Source of the DNA: Bryopsis sp. KO-2023
Lineage: Eukaryota > Chlorophyta > Ulvophyceae > Bryopsidales > Bryopsidaceae
Direction: 5' to 3'
Length of the DNA: 64,000 bases
Assembly: GCA_030272585.1 (NCBI GenBank)
Contig: BSYQ01000001.1
Coordinates: 7,440,001 to 7,504,000, forward strand
The notes beneath the pieces are model-generated. The model searched no databases and was not told where the DNA came from. It was given only the letters and a program-made list of their open reading frames with translations. The number at the start of each line of letters is the position of its first letter. Within the stretch, counting starts at the first letter, position 1. Made by a program: the position numbers and the translations under genes. Positions 46,433 through 58,797 of the stretch are shown piece by piece.

Positions 46433-47834
46433 TTATCCTTCTGCCAGTAACCTCTCCGAGTCGACAGCAGTGGGAGTCATTGGCACACCATCAATGGACT
46501 CCAGGTACGTCCCGAATCTCAGGACCTCCTCTTCTCCTTCGAAGACGACCAGGGATTCCAATGTCCCACCAGTCCTCCTGCTCGTGTGCCGCATGCCATA
46601 CATGGCCGACCTCCCATCCAGGTGGTACATTAGGACGTAGGCCTGAGCACAGTACCACCACTTGTTTAGATCTGCAGCATCCAATTCTCATAAAATTGCG
46701 GGCCCAGAATCAATCAGCAAAATGTCTGAAGCCCCATCCAACTGAATCCACCACCAACCAGCATAATTCGTCACAGCCAGGCAGACACAGAAAATGATTT
46801 CATTATTGTGACATGTACTTCCATCTACTCAGCAACATTTTTCTGCATTCTCAAGTTTGGGTATGAAGTGACACAATCATGTTGATTTCAACAAGATGAC
46901 ACCACCTTTGTCGATTTTCCACATTGGTGCTTCTTACCTTATCCTTGCCAAGGAAAGGCCTAAGCTTTTCCCCGACTTCAACCCAGTCGGGGAGCGACCT
47001 CCGCAGTTGAGCGAGCTCCCACTCCACACCCAACTGCGTGGGATCCTGGTCTGTCCTCGGGAGATTGGCCGCTTGGACAGCCTTTCGCACGTGGGCGAAC
47101 TCCCAGTGCAGCTCGAAAGCTAGGGGGCGGTCCTGTGGAGGCTTGACTGGTGAGTGTGGGGTCGATAAGGCGTCAGTGGCGATGTGCGGGCCCGACGTGT
47201 GCCAGAAACGACGTCTGCTGGGCACTGTGTCGGTCTAAAGTACACACAAGGGAAAGCTGAGTGATATCAAACAACCACCTGGCGCACACTTCAAACTTGA
47301 AAAGCGTCAAAAAGACGACCGCACACGCCAGCTGCCTTGTGTGATGGACCGAAAAAAACAGTGAATGCTTCTGAAAACTGCTCAAGACGACTTCCTCTGA
47401 AAGGAGGGACGAAAGTAATTCAAGGACCCAGTGACCCATACCTTCCATCGGTAGTTGACAAGCGGGTTCCTGCGGTCGAACTCGTCGCCAGAGTAGAACG
47501 CACAAGGAGGCAAGCATCTCTTTTGTCCCCCTAAAGGCAGTACAAAAGAACTCATCACATCCTGAATCTTTTGCAAGTTGCTTATCGACAAAGACTTGAG
47601 TTGCTGGCAGTCGCCCGCCCCTCATATACACTGACGCAAACGAAAAAGCCTCGCTGGAGGACTCTGTATTTTCAAATAAGCTGCGTCTGGGATCCCTTCA
47701 ACTATCTAAATTTCAATGCACTCACTTGGGACACGAGATTGTTGAGTCCTTGTGGCGCAGCCAGTTCTCTTCAGGTTGCTGCGTCCTAGGACACGGCAAG
47801 AGCTGAAGCTTAAGGCAAGGGTTGCGGTAGTCAT
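46433..47834 (-). CDS. plastid-targeted DUF3110-like protein
   Basis: Four exons (47834-47726, 47530-47442, 47234-46938, 46642-46433) give 234 residues in phase. The start MTTATLALSFSSCRVLGRSN is rich in Ser, Thr and Arg and lacks acids, as in chloroplast transit peptides. The C-terminal 70 residues (AYVLMYHLDGRSAMYGM ... LVVFEGEEEVLRFGTYLES) match the DUF3110 pattern of plants, algae and cyanobacteria: YVL-N at the start, then a V-FE-E-DA-R-A-LE core. Between lie a CLPPC motif and Trp/Arg-rich helices (FELHWEFAHVRKAV, GVEWELAQLRRSLPDW). Function unknown. This gene is the main evidence that the organism is photosynthetic. Confidence 0.72.
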
Positions 47835-48927
47835 CCTGAGCACACAACTCTTGATTGAACCAAGCGCGACTTGGGGCGACCTGGCGTGCTGCAGAATAAG
47901 TAGCGTGGACCACAACGCTGGTGTGACGACGTGGTGGAGCGTGAACCGCAAACAGCTGGAACGACTCTAAACACACACTGAAAGTAGTTTTTGAAATCAA
48001 GGGCACTGGGAGCTCCCAGTGCCGTCGAGGGCTGTTCTTAATACGGACTTGCGAAGAGCTTGCCAGTTTCTCGCTTTAAGTCGGAAACTTGATTTCTCTG
48101 CTGCGAGCCCCGCGCACATTTGCCCATATCGCCGCACAGAGCTGTGCGGTGTGAAAGTGGACCAGTGCGCGGTTAAGAAGTGTCGGTGCCAGTCACAAAA
48201 TAACACCGCACAGAGCGAGTTTTCCCATAGCCTCTCGCGAGAGGCTTCATGTTCCATCGAGCTGCACCACATTACTATCCAGATGCCGGTCTTGCTTCAA
48301 GACGCTGAACTACAGTAAATACATAATCGCATAGGAGATGGAAAATGGAGCAAAAATATATTGACTCTATACACCAAAAAAATATCAAAAAAAGCGTCAA
48401 AAAGATTGCACTTGGTGTATAGACAATAGCACTCGACATAAAACACTGCAAAACAGAATGAACACCACAGCCAAAATAATGCAATGGGCAAAGTTTTCTG
48501 ATCAATTGAACGACACCTGCAGAGCTTCCTTCAAAGATTATTAGAGGGGGATTGTGGGCCATTGTGTATGTTCATGCAGATGGGTAGAAGTGGCCTAAGC
48601 TATCTATGGACCAATTTTTATGGTTTTGCTGATATTTGTTTTTCAAGGCCAATGTTGGCGGTTCAAGCGCTTGTCATAAGTTTTTAAAACTGCCAAATTT
48701 GGCCTCAGAAGTTCCCAAGATAACTAGAATTGTTGGCGTTATATTTTGATGTGTTTCCACAAGCTACAATCTCGGGATCATTTATTGTTTCGAAAGGCGT
48801 TTCTCAATGGCCAATGGTGCCCAATCTTGTTGACAGTTTTGGAGAACATGGACATTGGGAGAATCCAAATCCAGATGGCAAAATGAACGATCACCCCAGT
48901 TGCAAAATCAATCAATGGTTCCCCCAG
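47835..48927. other. spacer between DUF3110 and membrane-protein genes
   Basis: Minus-strand hydrophobic frames at 48275-48562 look membrane-like but follow the stop of the upstream gene, have no start or splice support, and were not called. Probably promoter and 3' untranslated DNA. Confidence 0.4.
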
Positions 48928-50262
48928 TTACTTTACATTCACATTCATTGTGATGATAGAACTCCCTTCCAACTTGAAGAAACATCGTGGTCCCGAAAAT
49001 GTGTCGATAATCCTATCCACCATCCCTCCCTTCACCCACAGGGGCATGAACGGAAACGTAATAGACTTTGAATACTGCTCCATAAATTTAAGGCACATGC
49101 AAATTGTATGCAGCTCGATGAAGAACGCAGCTGATGAGAAAAACACAGACATGACCACCTGAACCATTGAAAAAGGGAGTCAGATCACACCCTCTCTGAA
49201 ATCTTACAACACTTGTGTGTTTTCTCAGCAACTGGTTAAAAAGGGACATCCATGGGTGTGGGACTTACCGTCACAAAGTGAAGAGCTTCAGCATCATATG
49301 ATTCTATTATTTTGTTGAAACCCCAGGGCACGAATGCCATCATGAACCCGACGCACGCCATGGTTGCGGATTGTTTCTGTAGAATATGAAAGCACCTCTG
49401 CCACACAACACATCCGATACATGCATCCCCAACTCCTCCCAAAAGGAAATTGCCGCGTTGCTGAAGTGTTTCATCCAGCTGCATCCGACCTATGGCTGGA
49501 GCATCCGTTCTGCAAAAACACCAGGTTCAGAACCAAGGTGTTTCATTTCTTGAATATTTTACTTCTTCAACACATGCCCAAAAAGCGCCGTATCGTCACA
49601 ACTATTCAGGAGTGTATGTGTTCCTAAGCACCTTTGAAGAGCTTCAGTTGCTTGCTTCCACAAGCAAGGGCCCTCCCCGGCAGCGAATCCTCTCAAGACT
49701 TCGTTCTCCTCATAAAATGCCGATGAGTGTATAAGTGTATTGCATGTGGGACATTTCATCTCGACCTCTTGCCCTGGTAATAATTCCCAAGCTTCAGAAA
49801 TAGTTTAACCAAAGACTTCCAATGATCTCTGGAAAATATCTAGCCTCTAACCTGAGAATGGACATTTAGGGATCCCGTCTGCAGAAGAGACTGTGTCGGA
49901 GTTCCACGGCCACCTGTCGAAGTTTGATTCGAGGCGATTCCATCCATGAAAGTGCCCGCACAAGAAGATGTAGCCAGCCAAAAACACCACAGAAGTGATC
50001 AAGGCGATGAGGTCTGCAGAACATACATGCCTTCATTAAAGAATTTCTGGTGAATGGAACTGGATTGAATCATTTTGACAAGGGACCAGCGCTTGTGCTC
50101 CTTGTGGTCGACACTACCTGCTTGTCCTGCGACTTCATTTTTGTTTTCCACGCTGAGACATGCTCCCAGGGACACAGCCGTAGTGATAAATACAACGATA
50201 CAGGAGCTCTTTCGAAGCACAGTGAAAACACCAATCGGCCCAATCAATATTTGGGCTATCAT
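48928..50262 (-). CDS. multi-pass membrane protein, family not recognised
   Basis: Five exons (50262-50118, 50013-49852, 49773-49632, 49509-49269, 49158-48928) close in frame to 306 residues. Likely membrane segments: SSCIVVFITTAVSLGACL, LIALITSVVFLAGYIFLCG, ATMACVGFMMAFVPWGF and VVMSVFFSSAAFFIEL. A loop between the second and third contains MKCPTCNTL, a CxxC pair, and FDRWPWNSD. Four transmembrane helices with both ends on one side is a reasonable model. I do not recognise the family; the pattern is not that of tetraspanins (no CCG). All splice sites are canonical with correct phases, so the gene is probably real. Confidence 0.6.
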
Positions 50263-51520
50263 CTATGTAAAAGAACAGATGCGACTGTAGCTTTTTTCTT
50301 TGACGGACAGTGTCGATTCGCCTTCTTGCCCTTAACTAATTCGACTGGCTGATCGTTCTAGTCTCTTTGTTGACGGCAAATCTGGCGGGCGGTTGGGTTG
50401 GGCTCTCTCGGGCGGAAAATGATTGTCTTCAAGCGAAACTGCATTCTGTTGAAGCGATTCTTTGAATGTTGTCCTGGAAACAAGCTTGGTCGACCAAGCA
50501 GACACGACGTCGTTGCAGTGGGGAGTGTGAGAAAAGGGAAAGGGGGTCCATATTCTCTGTCAACAAACCCATATGGGCATAAAAAGGCTCTTCTGCATTC
50601 ACATCTCCCTAGCTGGTTGGCTTGGAGGTAACTCGCCAGAAAAGGCTCCCTATATAAGACTATCCTCGGGCCGAGGAGCCTGCGTGGTGATTCCCTTTTA
50701 CACAGGTGGCGGCAGCGGAAGAACTTGTGGGAACCTGCGCAGCGTGAACTGAACCTGCGAACCTTAGGGTGCGTTTTAAAGTTCCTTTTTCGACACCTCA
50801 TACCTCGTACTTTTGGTGCGAATGAAAGGAGTGCGAAATATTGCAAAGTGGTCAGTGTGATAACAGTGTGAAGGAAGGAACGAACCACAGAAGACCACAA
50901 TTTGTTCACTTGTTCTGTAAACGTGGATCTTCAAAGAATACACTTACAACTAGCCCCCCAACTGTTCAAGGATCATGTCTCGAAATCCCAAGGATGAAGC
51001 ACACTTCCCACTTCGTTTTCTTTCCTTGCAAAACTAACGAAACCAGGGCCCCCATTCATCAATTTCCCGATACAACCTTGCAAGTTTGTTTGCGGTCGGG
51101 CTTCTGCGCATGTAATTTTTGGTTTTGGTTTGGTTTGGTTGGCGAGTTACCCACTAATCTTCCCAGAGATGTGCATGGTCAGGCTGCGCCTAATGTCCGA
51201 AAGATCCTCCCCAGAATCAACACTGAGTGTCAGTTACGTTTGGCCAACAATGAACTTCAATTTTCGACAAACATGCCTCAAAGTGATGATGATCGCCACT
51301 GGTTTCCGCGCACAGACGAGGTGTTTTGCTGCGAATTCCAAGCGAAGAGCAGGGATGGCGCCAAAGGTTTCGAAAACGCTCTCGCAAACAACCTTGCGAG
51401 CGTCCATTCCTTTTTTTTTTTTCTTAAACCACAGTTGCCTCCTTACGACTCTCAGTGTGCAAACCTTGAAAGTCCTGCTCTGCGGTTCCTATCTTTGTCG
51501 CACGTTTTGCGTTACCACAG
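50263..51520. promoter_or_regulatory. divergent promoter region between membrane-protein and THYN1 genes
   Basis: About 1.26 kb between two divergent genes. A TATA-like CTATATAAG lies at about 50650-50660, followed by a CCTCGGGCCGAGG palindrome. Frames at 50841-51524 carry no known domain. Confidence 0.45.
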
Positions 51521-52502
51521 ATGAGTGCCCAAAAAAGTGAGTGGGGCGGCGAAAGAACCCTGTCGTTGTTGAGTTGCGAACCATTGCGTCTTGCAGAAAC
51601 GAAAAGCAGAACAGAGCGGTGACGACACAAAAGCGTCAAAGAAGAAAGCACCTGCCACGACCCAACGCAAAGCTAAAAAGGAGGTAGCCCCCAAGCCAAA
51701 GGTGACCTTCAGTCTATGCACAAGATATTTGGAGGGATCGTTGGATTCGGGAGCTCCCCCCTGGTTTTCTGAATTCCCAATGATGGCCTCTGTTTTTCAA
51801 ATGGTGAAAAGGCACCCTTCTACCTCTTCAAGAGCGAGCCATCGTGCTATTCGATCGATGCGCTGGCCAAAGAGCCAGAGGCAACAACGGAGTGGGATGG
51901 TGGGTGGAATGATAACTGGGGGAACTCCCAATGCTCAGTTGTTTTTTTATGTGATGATCTCGGGGTTGGGCATAGAATTTAACACACAATTTAACATTGT
52001 TGGATTAGATTGACTCTACTGGACAACAGTCATAGAGCCCGATGGGTAGTGTTTCTTAAACAGTATGTCATGGAAATCCTGTTGGTCTGCAACAGGTGTT
52101 CGAAACTATCAGGCCAGGAATCTAATGCAAGGAATGAAAGTGGGGGACAGAGGTTTCTATTACCATTCGAACTGCAAGCCACCTGGTATTGTGGGGATCG
52201 TTGAAGTCGCAAAGGAAGCCCACCCAGACTACACAGCATGGGATCCCAAAGACGATCATTATGACCCCAAGAGTTCGGAGGATGATCCTAGGTGGTTCAT
52301 GGTGGACATCAAGCTTATCAGGAAATTGAAGCGAATGATCAGCCTTCCGGAACTGAAGGAGTATGCTGGGAGTGAGTTGAAAGATATGGTGCTGGTGAAC
52401 AAGAGCCGATTGTCGGTGCAGCCGGTGGGGGAGAAAGAGTGGGAATTCATCATGGGGTTGGAAGAGCAGGAGGAGAGTGAAGAAAAGGATGCTGATGAGT
52501 GA
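51521..52502 (+). CDS. THYN1: THYN1-like EVE-domain protein
   Basis: Four exons (51521-51536, 51607-51701, 51812-51899, 52096-52502) give 201 residues. A Lys/Ala-rich nuclear-localisation-like start (KKKAPATTQRKAKK) precedes the EVE domain: YLFKSEPSCYSIDAL, EWDGVRNYQARN, FYYHSNCKPPGIVGIVEV, HYDPKSSEDDPRW, VDIKLIRKLKRMISLPEL, and LSVQPVGEKEWEFI. This is the full human-THYN1 order. EVE domains bind modified bases such as 5-hydroxymethylcytosine; a nuclear role is inferred. The 16-nt first exon, and the AAAAG acceptor it needs, are less certain than the domain; a start at 51356 with a weak donor is the alternative. Confidence 0.88.
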
Positions 52503-53678
52503 AAGGGTTTGAAAACCCAAGTCTTAATGAATCCTTGGGTGAGGGATGTGATGGACCGACAGAGGTCTGATACTGGGAACTTTCTTTTGATCCTTATTGT
52601 TTAGAGAAACGGATGGGTTTCTTGGCATGTATATTTGGAGGAAGTCTAGAGCAATGTGGTCTCGACCACAGATGCAGGCAGGATAGGGTGTAAAATGCAA
52701 GGACTTCCAATTGGAAAAGATTCCCAGTGAGTATCATGAATCAGCACAGAGGTGCCTAGTGTATGGTGGGCCAGTTTATTCTGAGTGCATACTGAGGTTG
52801 CATGTCAAGAACGCAAGCATATCGCTTTCTTGGCAGGATGGAGTTGTGATAGCTGCCATCAGCATTCTGACCAGCGTGGTAGCAGTATCAATTTTTGCAC
52901 AGAAATTTACTAATTGACAGAACTTCAGCACATTCAGAGCAACTCAGCCCTCGAGAAAATTCCTTGAGGACAAGGTTCTATTAGCAGGGACATTCTTGTA
53001 TGCGTTTCCTTAATTTTTGATAGTATCTTCCAGCAACTCTTGTGTATCTATGGGGCAGAACCAAGGGAGGTAGTAACAGTGCACCTCATGACCATCCAAG
53101 CAGTCAGACATTTCCATGCTGACTGCACCTGGATCACCATTCATGAGCATGCAACCACCACTGCACTACTCTCCCCATCCATTCCCCATACCTAACCCAG
53201 CCCTCAATCAAGTAGCACATCCCTGTATTGTTTGGGAACAGCACCAGGGGGTTCACAGTTCATCCTATGGTTTTTCCATCGAATTGGGTTCCCCAGTATC
53301 TAGATTGTCGAAAACACACCACAGCAGCCCACCAAAAAAGACCTCTCCTGAGGTTACAGACCAGTCAAAGCCCCCAAAAGCCAACAAGGTCCGTCAAAAC
53401 CAAGCACCCGACAGCAGCACACTCATTTCAGAGATCGTCTGTTCCCCTTTTTCAACGATCGTCCGTTTTCCCCCTTCAAGACGGGCAACACAAAAACTCT
53501 GCGAACCATCACTACCACTCTACCAACCTAGTAGTATGAACCGAAAGAAAAAAAAAAACGACCACCACAGCAAGACACCAACAATTTAAACTCCCAACGA
53601 TACTGACCGCAGAAGCCTTGAATTAAAAAAAAACGCCGGTGGCAGCCGCGGGCGTCGGAGCGAGAGAGATCAGAGACT
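52503..53678. other. convergent spacer between THYN1 and profilin
   Basis: 3' regions of both neighbours. A frame at 53116-53589 (Pro/Ser-rich) and one at 52711-52917 with a hydrophobic tail are open but unsupported. Confidence 0.45.
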
Positions 53679-54098
53679 CTAGAACTCCAGCTCTATCAGG
53701 TAGTCCCCGAAGTCCTCGACAACTTTGTTGCATTCGTTGGGCTGGACTCCCTCCCCGTACAAGCCCATAACGATGCACTGATTACATTTCATCGCGGTGA
53801 ACCCCGTGGCTTTTAACTCGAACCCCTTGCATCGGATCACGCTTCCAGGGACGCCCTGAATAGAGATATACTTTTGCGAGGCTATCCGGATCCCTTTGTT
53901 TTGCAGAATGTCTGGGTTATCGAAGCCTTGCGCTAGAACATCGGCCTCCTCGTGAGACATCTCTGGGAAGTTCTCCGAACTCGCCCAGATACCTCCGTCC
54001 AAGCCCATGATAGCACCGCTTAACAATGTTCTGCCAGCAGGAGCACTGGGGAGCTCCTGCATCAGGTGCTCGTCGACATACTCTTGCCAGGACCCCAT
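53679..54098 (-). CDS. profilin
   Basis: A single exon of 139 residues, MGSWQEYVDEHLM to YLIELEF. The N-terminal WQ-YVD-HL signature, GGIWASSENFP, KGIRIASQKYISI and the Cys-containing NQCIVMGLYGEG strand place it in the profilin fold. Profilins bind actin monomers, poly-proline and phosphoinositides to control filament growth in the cytosol. Length is slightly above plant profilins (about 131) because of extra residues near LDGG and the last helix. The last helix (NECNKVVEDFGDYLIE) is where profilins bind poly-proline. Confidence 0.92.
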   Translation of the reverse strand: MGSWQEYVDEHLMQELPSAPAGRTLLSGAIMGLDGGIWASSENFPEMSHEEADVLAQGFDNPDILQNKGIRIASQKYISIQGVPGSVIRCKGFELKATGFTAMKCNQCIVMGLYGEGVQPNECNKVVEDFGDYLIELEF

Positions 54099-55163
54099 CG
54101 TTAATTAGCTGCAGCGTTCGCTGGTCGTTCCGATTGTCGAGAGTTTTTTTGCCGTGACGAGGACACTAGCAGCAGCAGATAGCAGCGAGAAAACTACACC
54201 AAATTGAAATCCAGCCGGAGGAAGTGTGGAATGTGAAAGGGATTGGACCCCATTCTGGACACATCGGTGGTGTAACGAGGATGACTGTGCATTTTCCAAA
54301 TCAAACCTTTACAATGGAATTCGTATGAAGCCTGTGCGAATGCTGGTAATTTTTGGTTTGGTTTGGTTTGGTTTGGTTTGGTTTGGTTTGAGGCAAAACG
54401 GGGGGGGGGGGGGAGGGAGAACCCGCGTCCATTGAGTTCAGCGAGTTTGAGGCGGCTCCTGGATTTCCAAGGTTCATTTTGAAACAGGGCAAAACGACAG
54501 GGGTGGAGGGTGTGCATTACATCTGTGGTCGGGATTCTCTACCCCCCCCTCCTCCCCTTTTTCCCTCGATCATCATCAATCAGCAAACTAGTTTTTCCAT
54601 ACATGCGATTCTCTTCTTCTTCTTAAAAACAGTTTCTCCAAACATGTGATTCTTTTCTTCTTCTTACAATGGGCACATCCCCCGAACATGTGGAAACGTG
54701 CAAAATGTTTTGTCAATCCTCGTCCGGTTGTCATGCAACCTTCGATCGATCTTGAAACATGGTCAAACGATGAACCCTCTCGACTCCCAGACGCAACTCC
54801 TACTTTTCGATGACTGAAAACAACAATCCAACAATCGCTTGCAGAAAGCAGCAACTGTCATTTCATGATTTGAAAAATTAAATACGCGAATATCATGCCT
54901 TTTTCCCCGCATTCCCTTCCAAGTACCACATCTGTTCGTTGTCCCCCAAAAAACTTTCTAACGATGCATTCATATTGATCTTGCCCCCCAAAAAAGCCAC
55001 TTTTCAAAAAGCCATGCTTCATGTGTGTGCAGAAAAAACTGCAATGGAACCCTTGCCGATCACTCTTCTAAATCAGTACTAATGATTTGCAGCGGTGAAT
55101 GCCACTCCTTCGCTACCCGAACATACTTCTCAGCTCACATTGAAATTGAAATAACTAGGAATG
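54099..55163. other. spacer with TTTGG microsatellite and poly-G run
   Basis: Profilin promoter side and beta-helix 3' side. Besides the repeat at 54351-54390, a run of about 13 G begins at 54401. No gene seen. Confidence 0.5.
54351..54390 (+). repeat. (TTTGG)n microsatellite
   Basis: Seven tandem TTTGG units. Confidence 0.95.
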
Positions 55164-57277
55164 CTACCTCGTGTTGCGGATCACCTGCGAATGCTCAGAA
55201 CTATAGACACCATTGCCCTGAAATCTACACCCCGTATCGAACGCTCGGGAGCCTTTCCCCGTGGCTTCGAGTGCATACCCCCTTTCAGATTTCTCCACCA
55301 AACAATCTTTCAGGGTGGCATAAGCCCCGTCCCTCAACAAAATGCCTGACAGATGATTCTCCGACACCGTGCATTTCAGCATGGTCACCTCAGTGACATC
55401 CCCCTCGGCTGCAATTCCGAAGCCTTCCGAAGAACCGCTCAATTGACATCCCTGCAGCATGCACGAGGCTTTCCTCCCCACCAGGATACCTCCCGAACAG
55501 TTGCCCACAAACTCCGAATCCGTGATTGCCGCTTTCGAACCGCGGTCCATCAGCAGCAGTCCCACACCAGAGCTGGAACTCTTGCATGTGCAATTCGACA
55601 CATTGAGATGGGCTCCCTGGTGAATCGAAACACAGTGATCCTCAGAATTGAGGATTTCGCAAGACTTCATCTTGATGCTGCTTCCTTTTCCATGAGCTTC
55701 CACCCCAGGTCCCTGCGAATCGTAAGACACCGTGTCTGTCATGGACACGGTGCCACCTCCACATGCTAAGACGTTCGCCTTTCGACTGCCCATCAAATAC
55801 GATTCCCTCAAAGTTGCAGAAGCCCCTTGTCCTTCCACCCTCACCCCCTCCCCAATCACATCGCATTTTATCAGCGTCACTTTCGCAGACTCTTGGACTG
55901 CTACCCCTTCGCCACCATTCTCGACAAATTTGCAGCTGGTGGCCGACACAGAGCACCCCCTCTCCACCAACATTCCCACCCCCTTCGATTTCGTTACCTC
56001 ACAATCCACCATCGTTAATTTCGACTCCCCATTCACCACCACCCCGAAGCCATTGAATTTGGATTCCTGCAGACTGCATATGCACCTCTGAAACGAAAAG
56101 ACCTCCTTCGGACATCGAACCTCAACATTTGCTAAGTGAGAATTGCGTCTCATTCCCAGTATCGAAGAAACGGCAAGAATTCCGTTTTCGAGGGTGAACT
56201 TGCAGTTTTCGAAGGAAGTCAGCTTGGAGCAATCGAAAGCATCGCCTTTCAATATGGAGTCCTGCATGTCAATCTGTAAGTCGCTCCATGCAAGCCCCAC
56301 ATCACTCACGCGCTCTTGGAGGGTGGAGAACAGCACCGTGGCTTTGAATGGCAGGGTGACATACAGTGTGGTTTCGTCTTGCACAGCTTCTATATCATCT
56401 GAGGCAGCCCTGATTTCCTCCACAGATTCATCGTTCTGTGCAACAACCGTTTCAAACAAGAACGTTACTGGCAGTGAACGAATGTTGAAATTCACATTAG
56501 GCAAACTTGCTCAATGAAAACTGTCCACAATGAGGTGATTTAGCCCCTTCTTTTCTTTCGGGTGATTTCGCCCATTGCTGGCAGTCCACCATATACTTTT
56601 ATCTGAAACGAAGGGTTAGATGGGTGCCTCACACACCATTTTTTCAAAACTTATATAACTTACTTAAACTTATCAGGTTTTGCCCTGATTTTCAGTTTGG
56701 TATGATTTCTCTATTGAATAACTGGCATCGATCTTTGTCTGTTAGTGCTTCTGTTTGGAAGGTGCAGCGCAATCGTCGTGAAATTCCTTCCTTCCATATA
56801 TGCACGGATCCAACCGCTCACCAGTTTGCGCGAAATGTCGCCCTTGATGGTGGACATTCTCTTGAACAGCACTTTTGCCGAACGCCCCTTCGATCGAGCG
56901 CTCTCGCTCCTGTCTGCGACTTCCTCCACCGACTTTACGGTCGATTTCTCGTTCTCAGGAAACCCTGCCGCAGTGGGGGTGGCGAAACCCACTGCCCGGG
57001 TAGAATCCAACATCTTTTCGTCGTGCTCGCTTTTCGACGATTCGTTTGGTGCGAAACTGACGTGACACGTCTCCGTGGTAGCGGCGGAGTTCGCGGGCTC
57101 CGACCCAACCTCTCCCATTCGCAATGCGCTCTCGCTGGAAAGCACGGAACTGGTCGCCGAGGCGGACCGAACGGGCGAGTCCTTGGGTGCTATAGGTTCG
57201 AGGACGATCAGACCGTGTCGTCGCGATGCTTTGCAACCGACGGCGAAGGCTAAAACGTCGAGATAGGTCGTCTCCAT
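55164..57277 (-). CDS. right-handed parallel beta-helix protein
   Basis: Two phase-0 exons (57277-56822, 56435-55164) give 575 residues. From about residue 260 onward, repeats of about 23 residues show the beta-helix pattern: ESKLTMVDCEVTKSKGVGML, GCSVSATSCKFVENGGEGV, SAKVTLIKCDVIGEGVRVEG, SKAAITDSEFVGNCSGGILV, GAYATLKDCLVEKSERGYAL. FBXO11 and NosD have this fold; many related proteins bind sugars. No signal peptide, so probably intracellular. The N-terminal 152 residues (Ser/Ala/Glu-rich, ending in a basic helix) match nothing I know. The second-exon acceptor (GTTGTTGCACAG) is good; an upstream acceptor would add about 20 residues. Exact function unknown. Confidence 0.75.
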
Positions 57278-58797
57278 CAGAGTTGCATCGGCGTGTGTTT
57301 TGTGTTTATCACTTGTCGGCTGTCTCCTGCGCTGACGGGGACCTGGGACGTTAAGACAGCCCGCAGTCTTTTCGAACTGTTACGCAGCGGAGCCCACAGC
57401 ACAACAGTCGCCCTCACGCATCTATTTCCCCCCCGATCCATTTTCCGTTACGAGCGAATGAAATTTGGGGGGAAGACAAACAACTCCTGCCAATTCGCTT
57501 GCAGCGTTGGTGTCGCGTTCCGCAACCGCCGTCGATTCGTGTGGTTTGTTGACCAGTTGATGGTCGATATCCGCTTACTTTTTCTTACTGCTCTCATGGG
57601 TGTTCTGCGATTTGTGGCGGTTTGGGGGGAAGCCGATTGTACCAACCGTCCCCCCTCGCGCAAAGTAATGTTTGCGTTCGTGTTGTTGGCCAGTTCTAAT
57701 CCGTGCACTGGAGGCCAGCGACCGTTACTCAATCCTGTTGATTTACTGGAATCCGTCCCTCAAGAGCCGACCCCTTTCGTTTGTCAGGGTGTGGTCGACC
57801 GCACTGGCAACTGGCAAGCCGTGGCCCCCTCAGCAGCTTTTCTTTTACGTTCGGAGCGGCCAGAATGCTTCACACGGATTGCAACTTCGTTTCCCGGATA
57901 CCTCGCGTGACCAATCGTTCTGACTTTCAAAAGCACCACCTGTACGGGAGCAAGGCTTTCGTCCCGCCCCTTCGCATCGGAGGTGAACAAAAGAGCCCTG
58001 ACACTCTCTTTATTGTTTTTCTTTTTGTTGATCGCGTTTCTGTCACCGCGATCTTGTCTGGGGTGGACTTTCGGTCAGTGCTGGTTTTGGAAAGGGCTTT
58101 TTTGAGGGTGTGCGGGGGGTTGTTTTGGGGTTCTGAGCGAAACGTATGTACTGGGGAGAAAAACGCGATGGGCGCCGCTTACGCGAATCGAAGTGCGAGC
58201 GTTACCGTTTGCGAGAATCATGCACACCTCCATCGATGAACCATTCGCTCTTTATTTCTATTTCCATTTTTCTTCTCAGTGTCCATATCAATATCAAAAC
58301 CTCCATGTGCAGGATTGGAAACTTGAAACTTAAAACCCAACACACAGATACATAATGGATTAGTCACCAGTGTGCCTATTGATTTTTTGTCACCTCCCCC
58401 CCCCCCCTGAAAAACAAAACCAAAAAACCCACAAGTAATGCTAGTTCATGCGGAAAAAAAAAACACAGAAGAAGAAGAGGTGGTGTCCAAAGAGTTGGGC
58501 TATGTTGCAGTATGACTTCCGATAAATTCAACCCCGTTGCTGAAATAGGTCGATTTAGGTTTCGTGGATGTTTCCTGCCCAGTCTCCCTAGGAAGCTAGT
58601 CTGCAGAATTTGTTCAATCCATTTACACATCTCACCATTTCAATAAATACGAAGCCATTGTTGTGGGCATACTACTCAGTTACATCCTGCAACAACCTGC
58701 TTGTCCAAATACGAGGTTCTGTAGAACTCTGCTTCAACGAACCCCCCCCCCCAAAAAAACATTGCTGTGGATTTGATCAGCCGATGAGTTTGAGTCC
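57278..58797. other. unassigned spacer
   Basis: Upstream of the minus-strand beta-helix gene and of the tail-anchored gene, so it holds two promoters. Several overlapping frames (e.g. 57293-57910) are open on both strands but show no domain, splice pattern or start context that singles one out. Confidence 0.4.

Noticed and set aside
48275-48562. Hydrophobic minus-strand frame resembling a membrane protein
   Set aside because: It follows the stop codon of the upstream membrane-protein gene, has no supported start or splice sites, and changes character between frames.
57293-57910. 205-residue plus-strand frame upstream of the beta-helix gene
   Set aside because: Competing frames on both strands are equally open, and no domain or splice pattern supports it.
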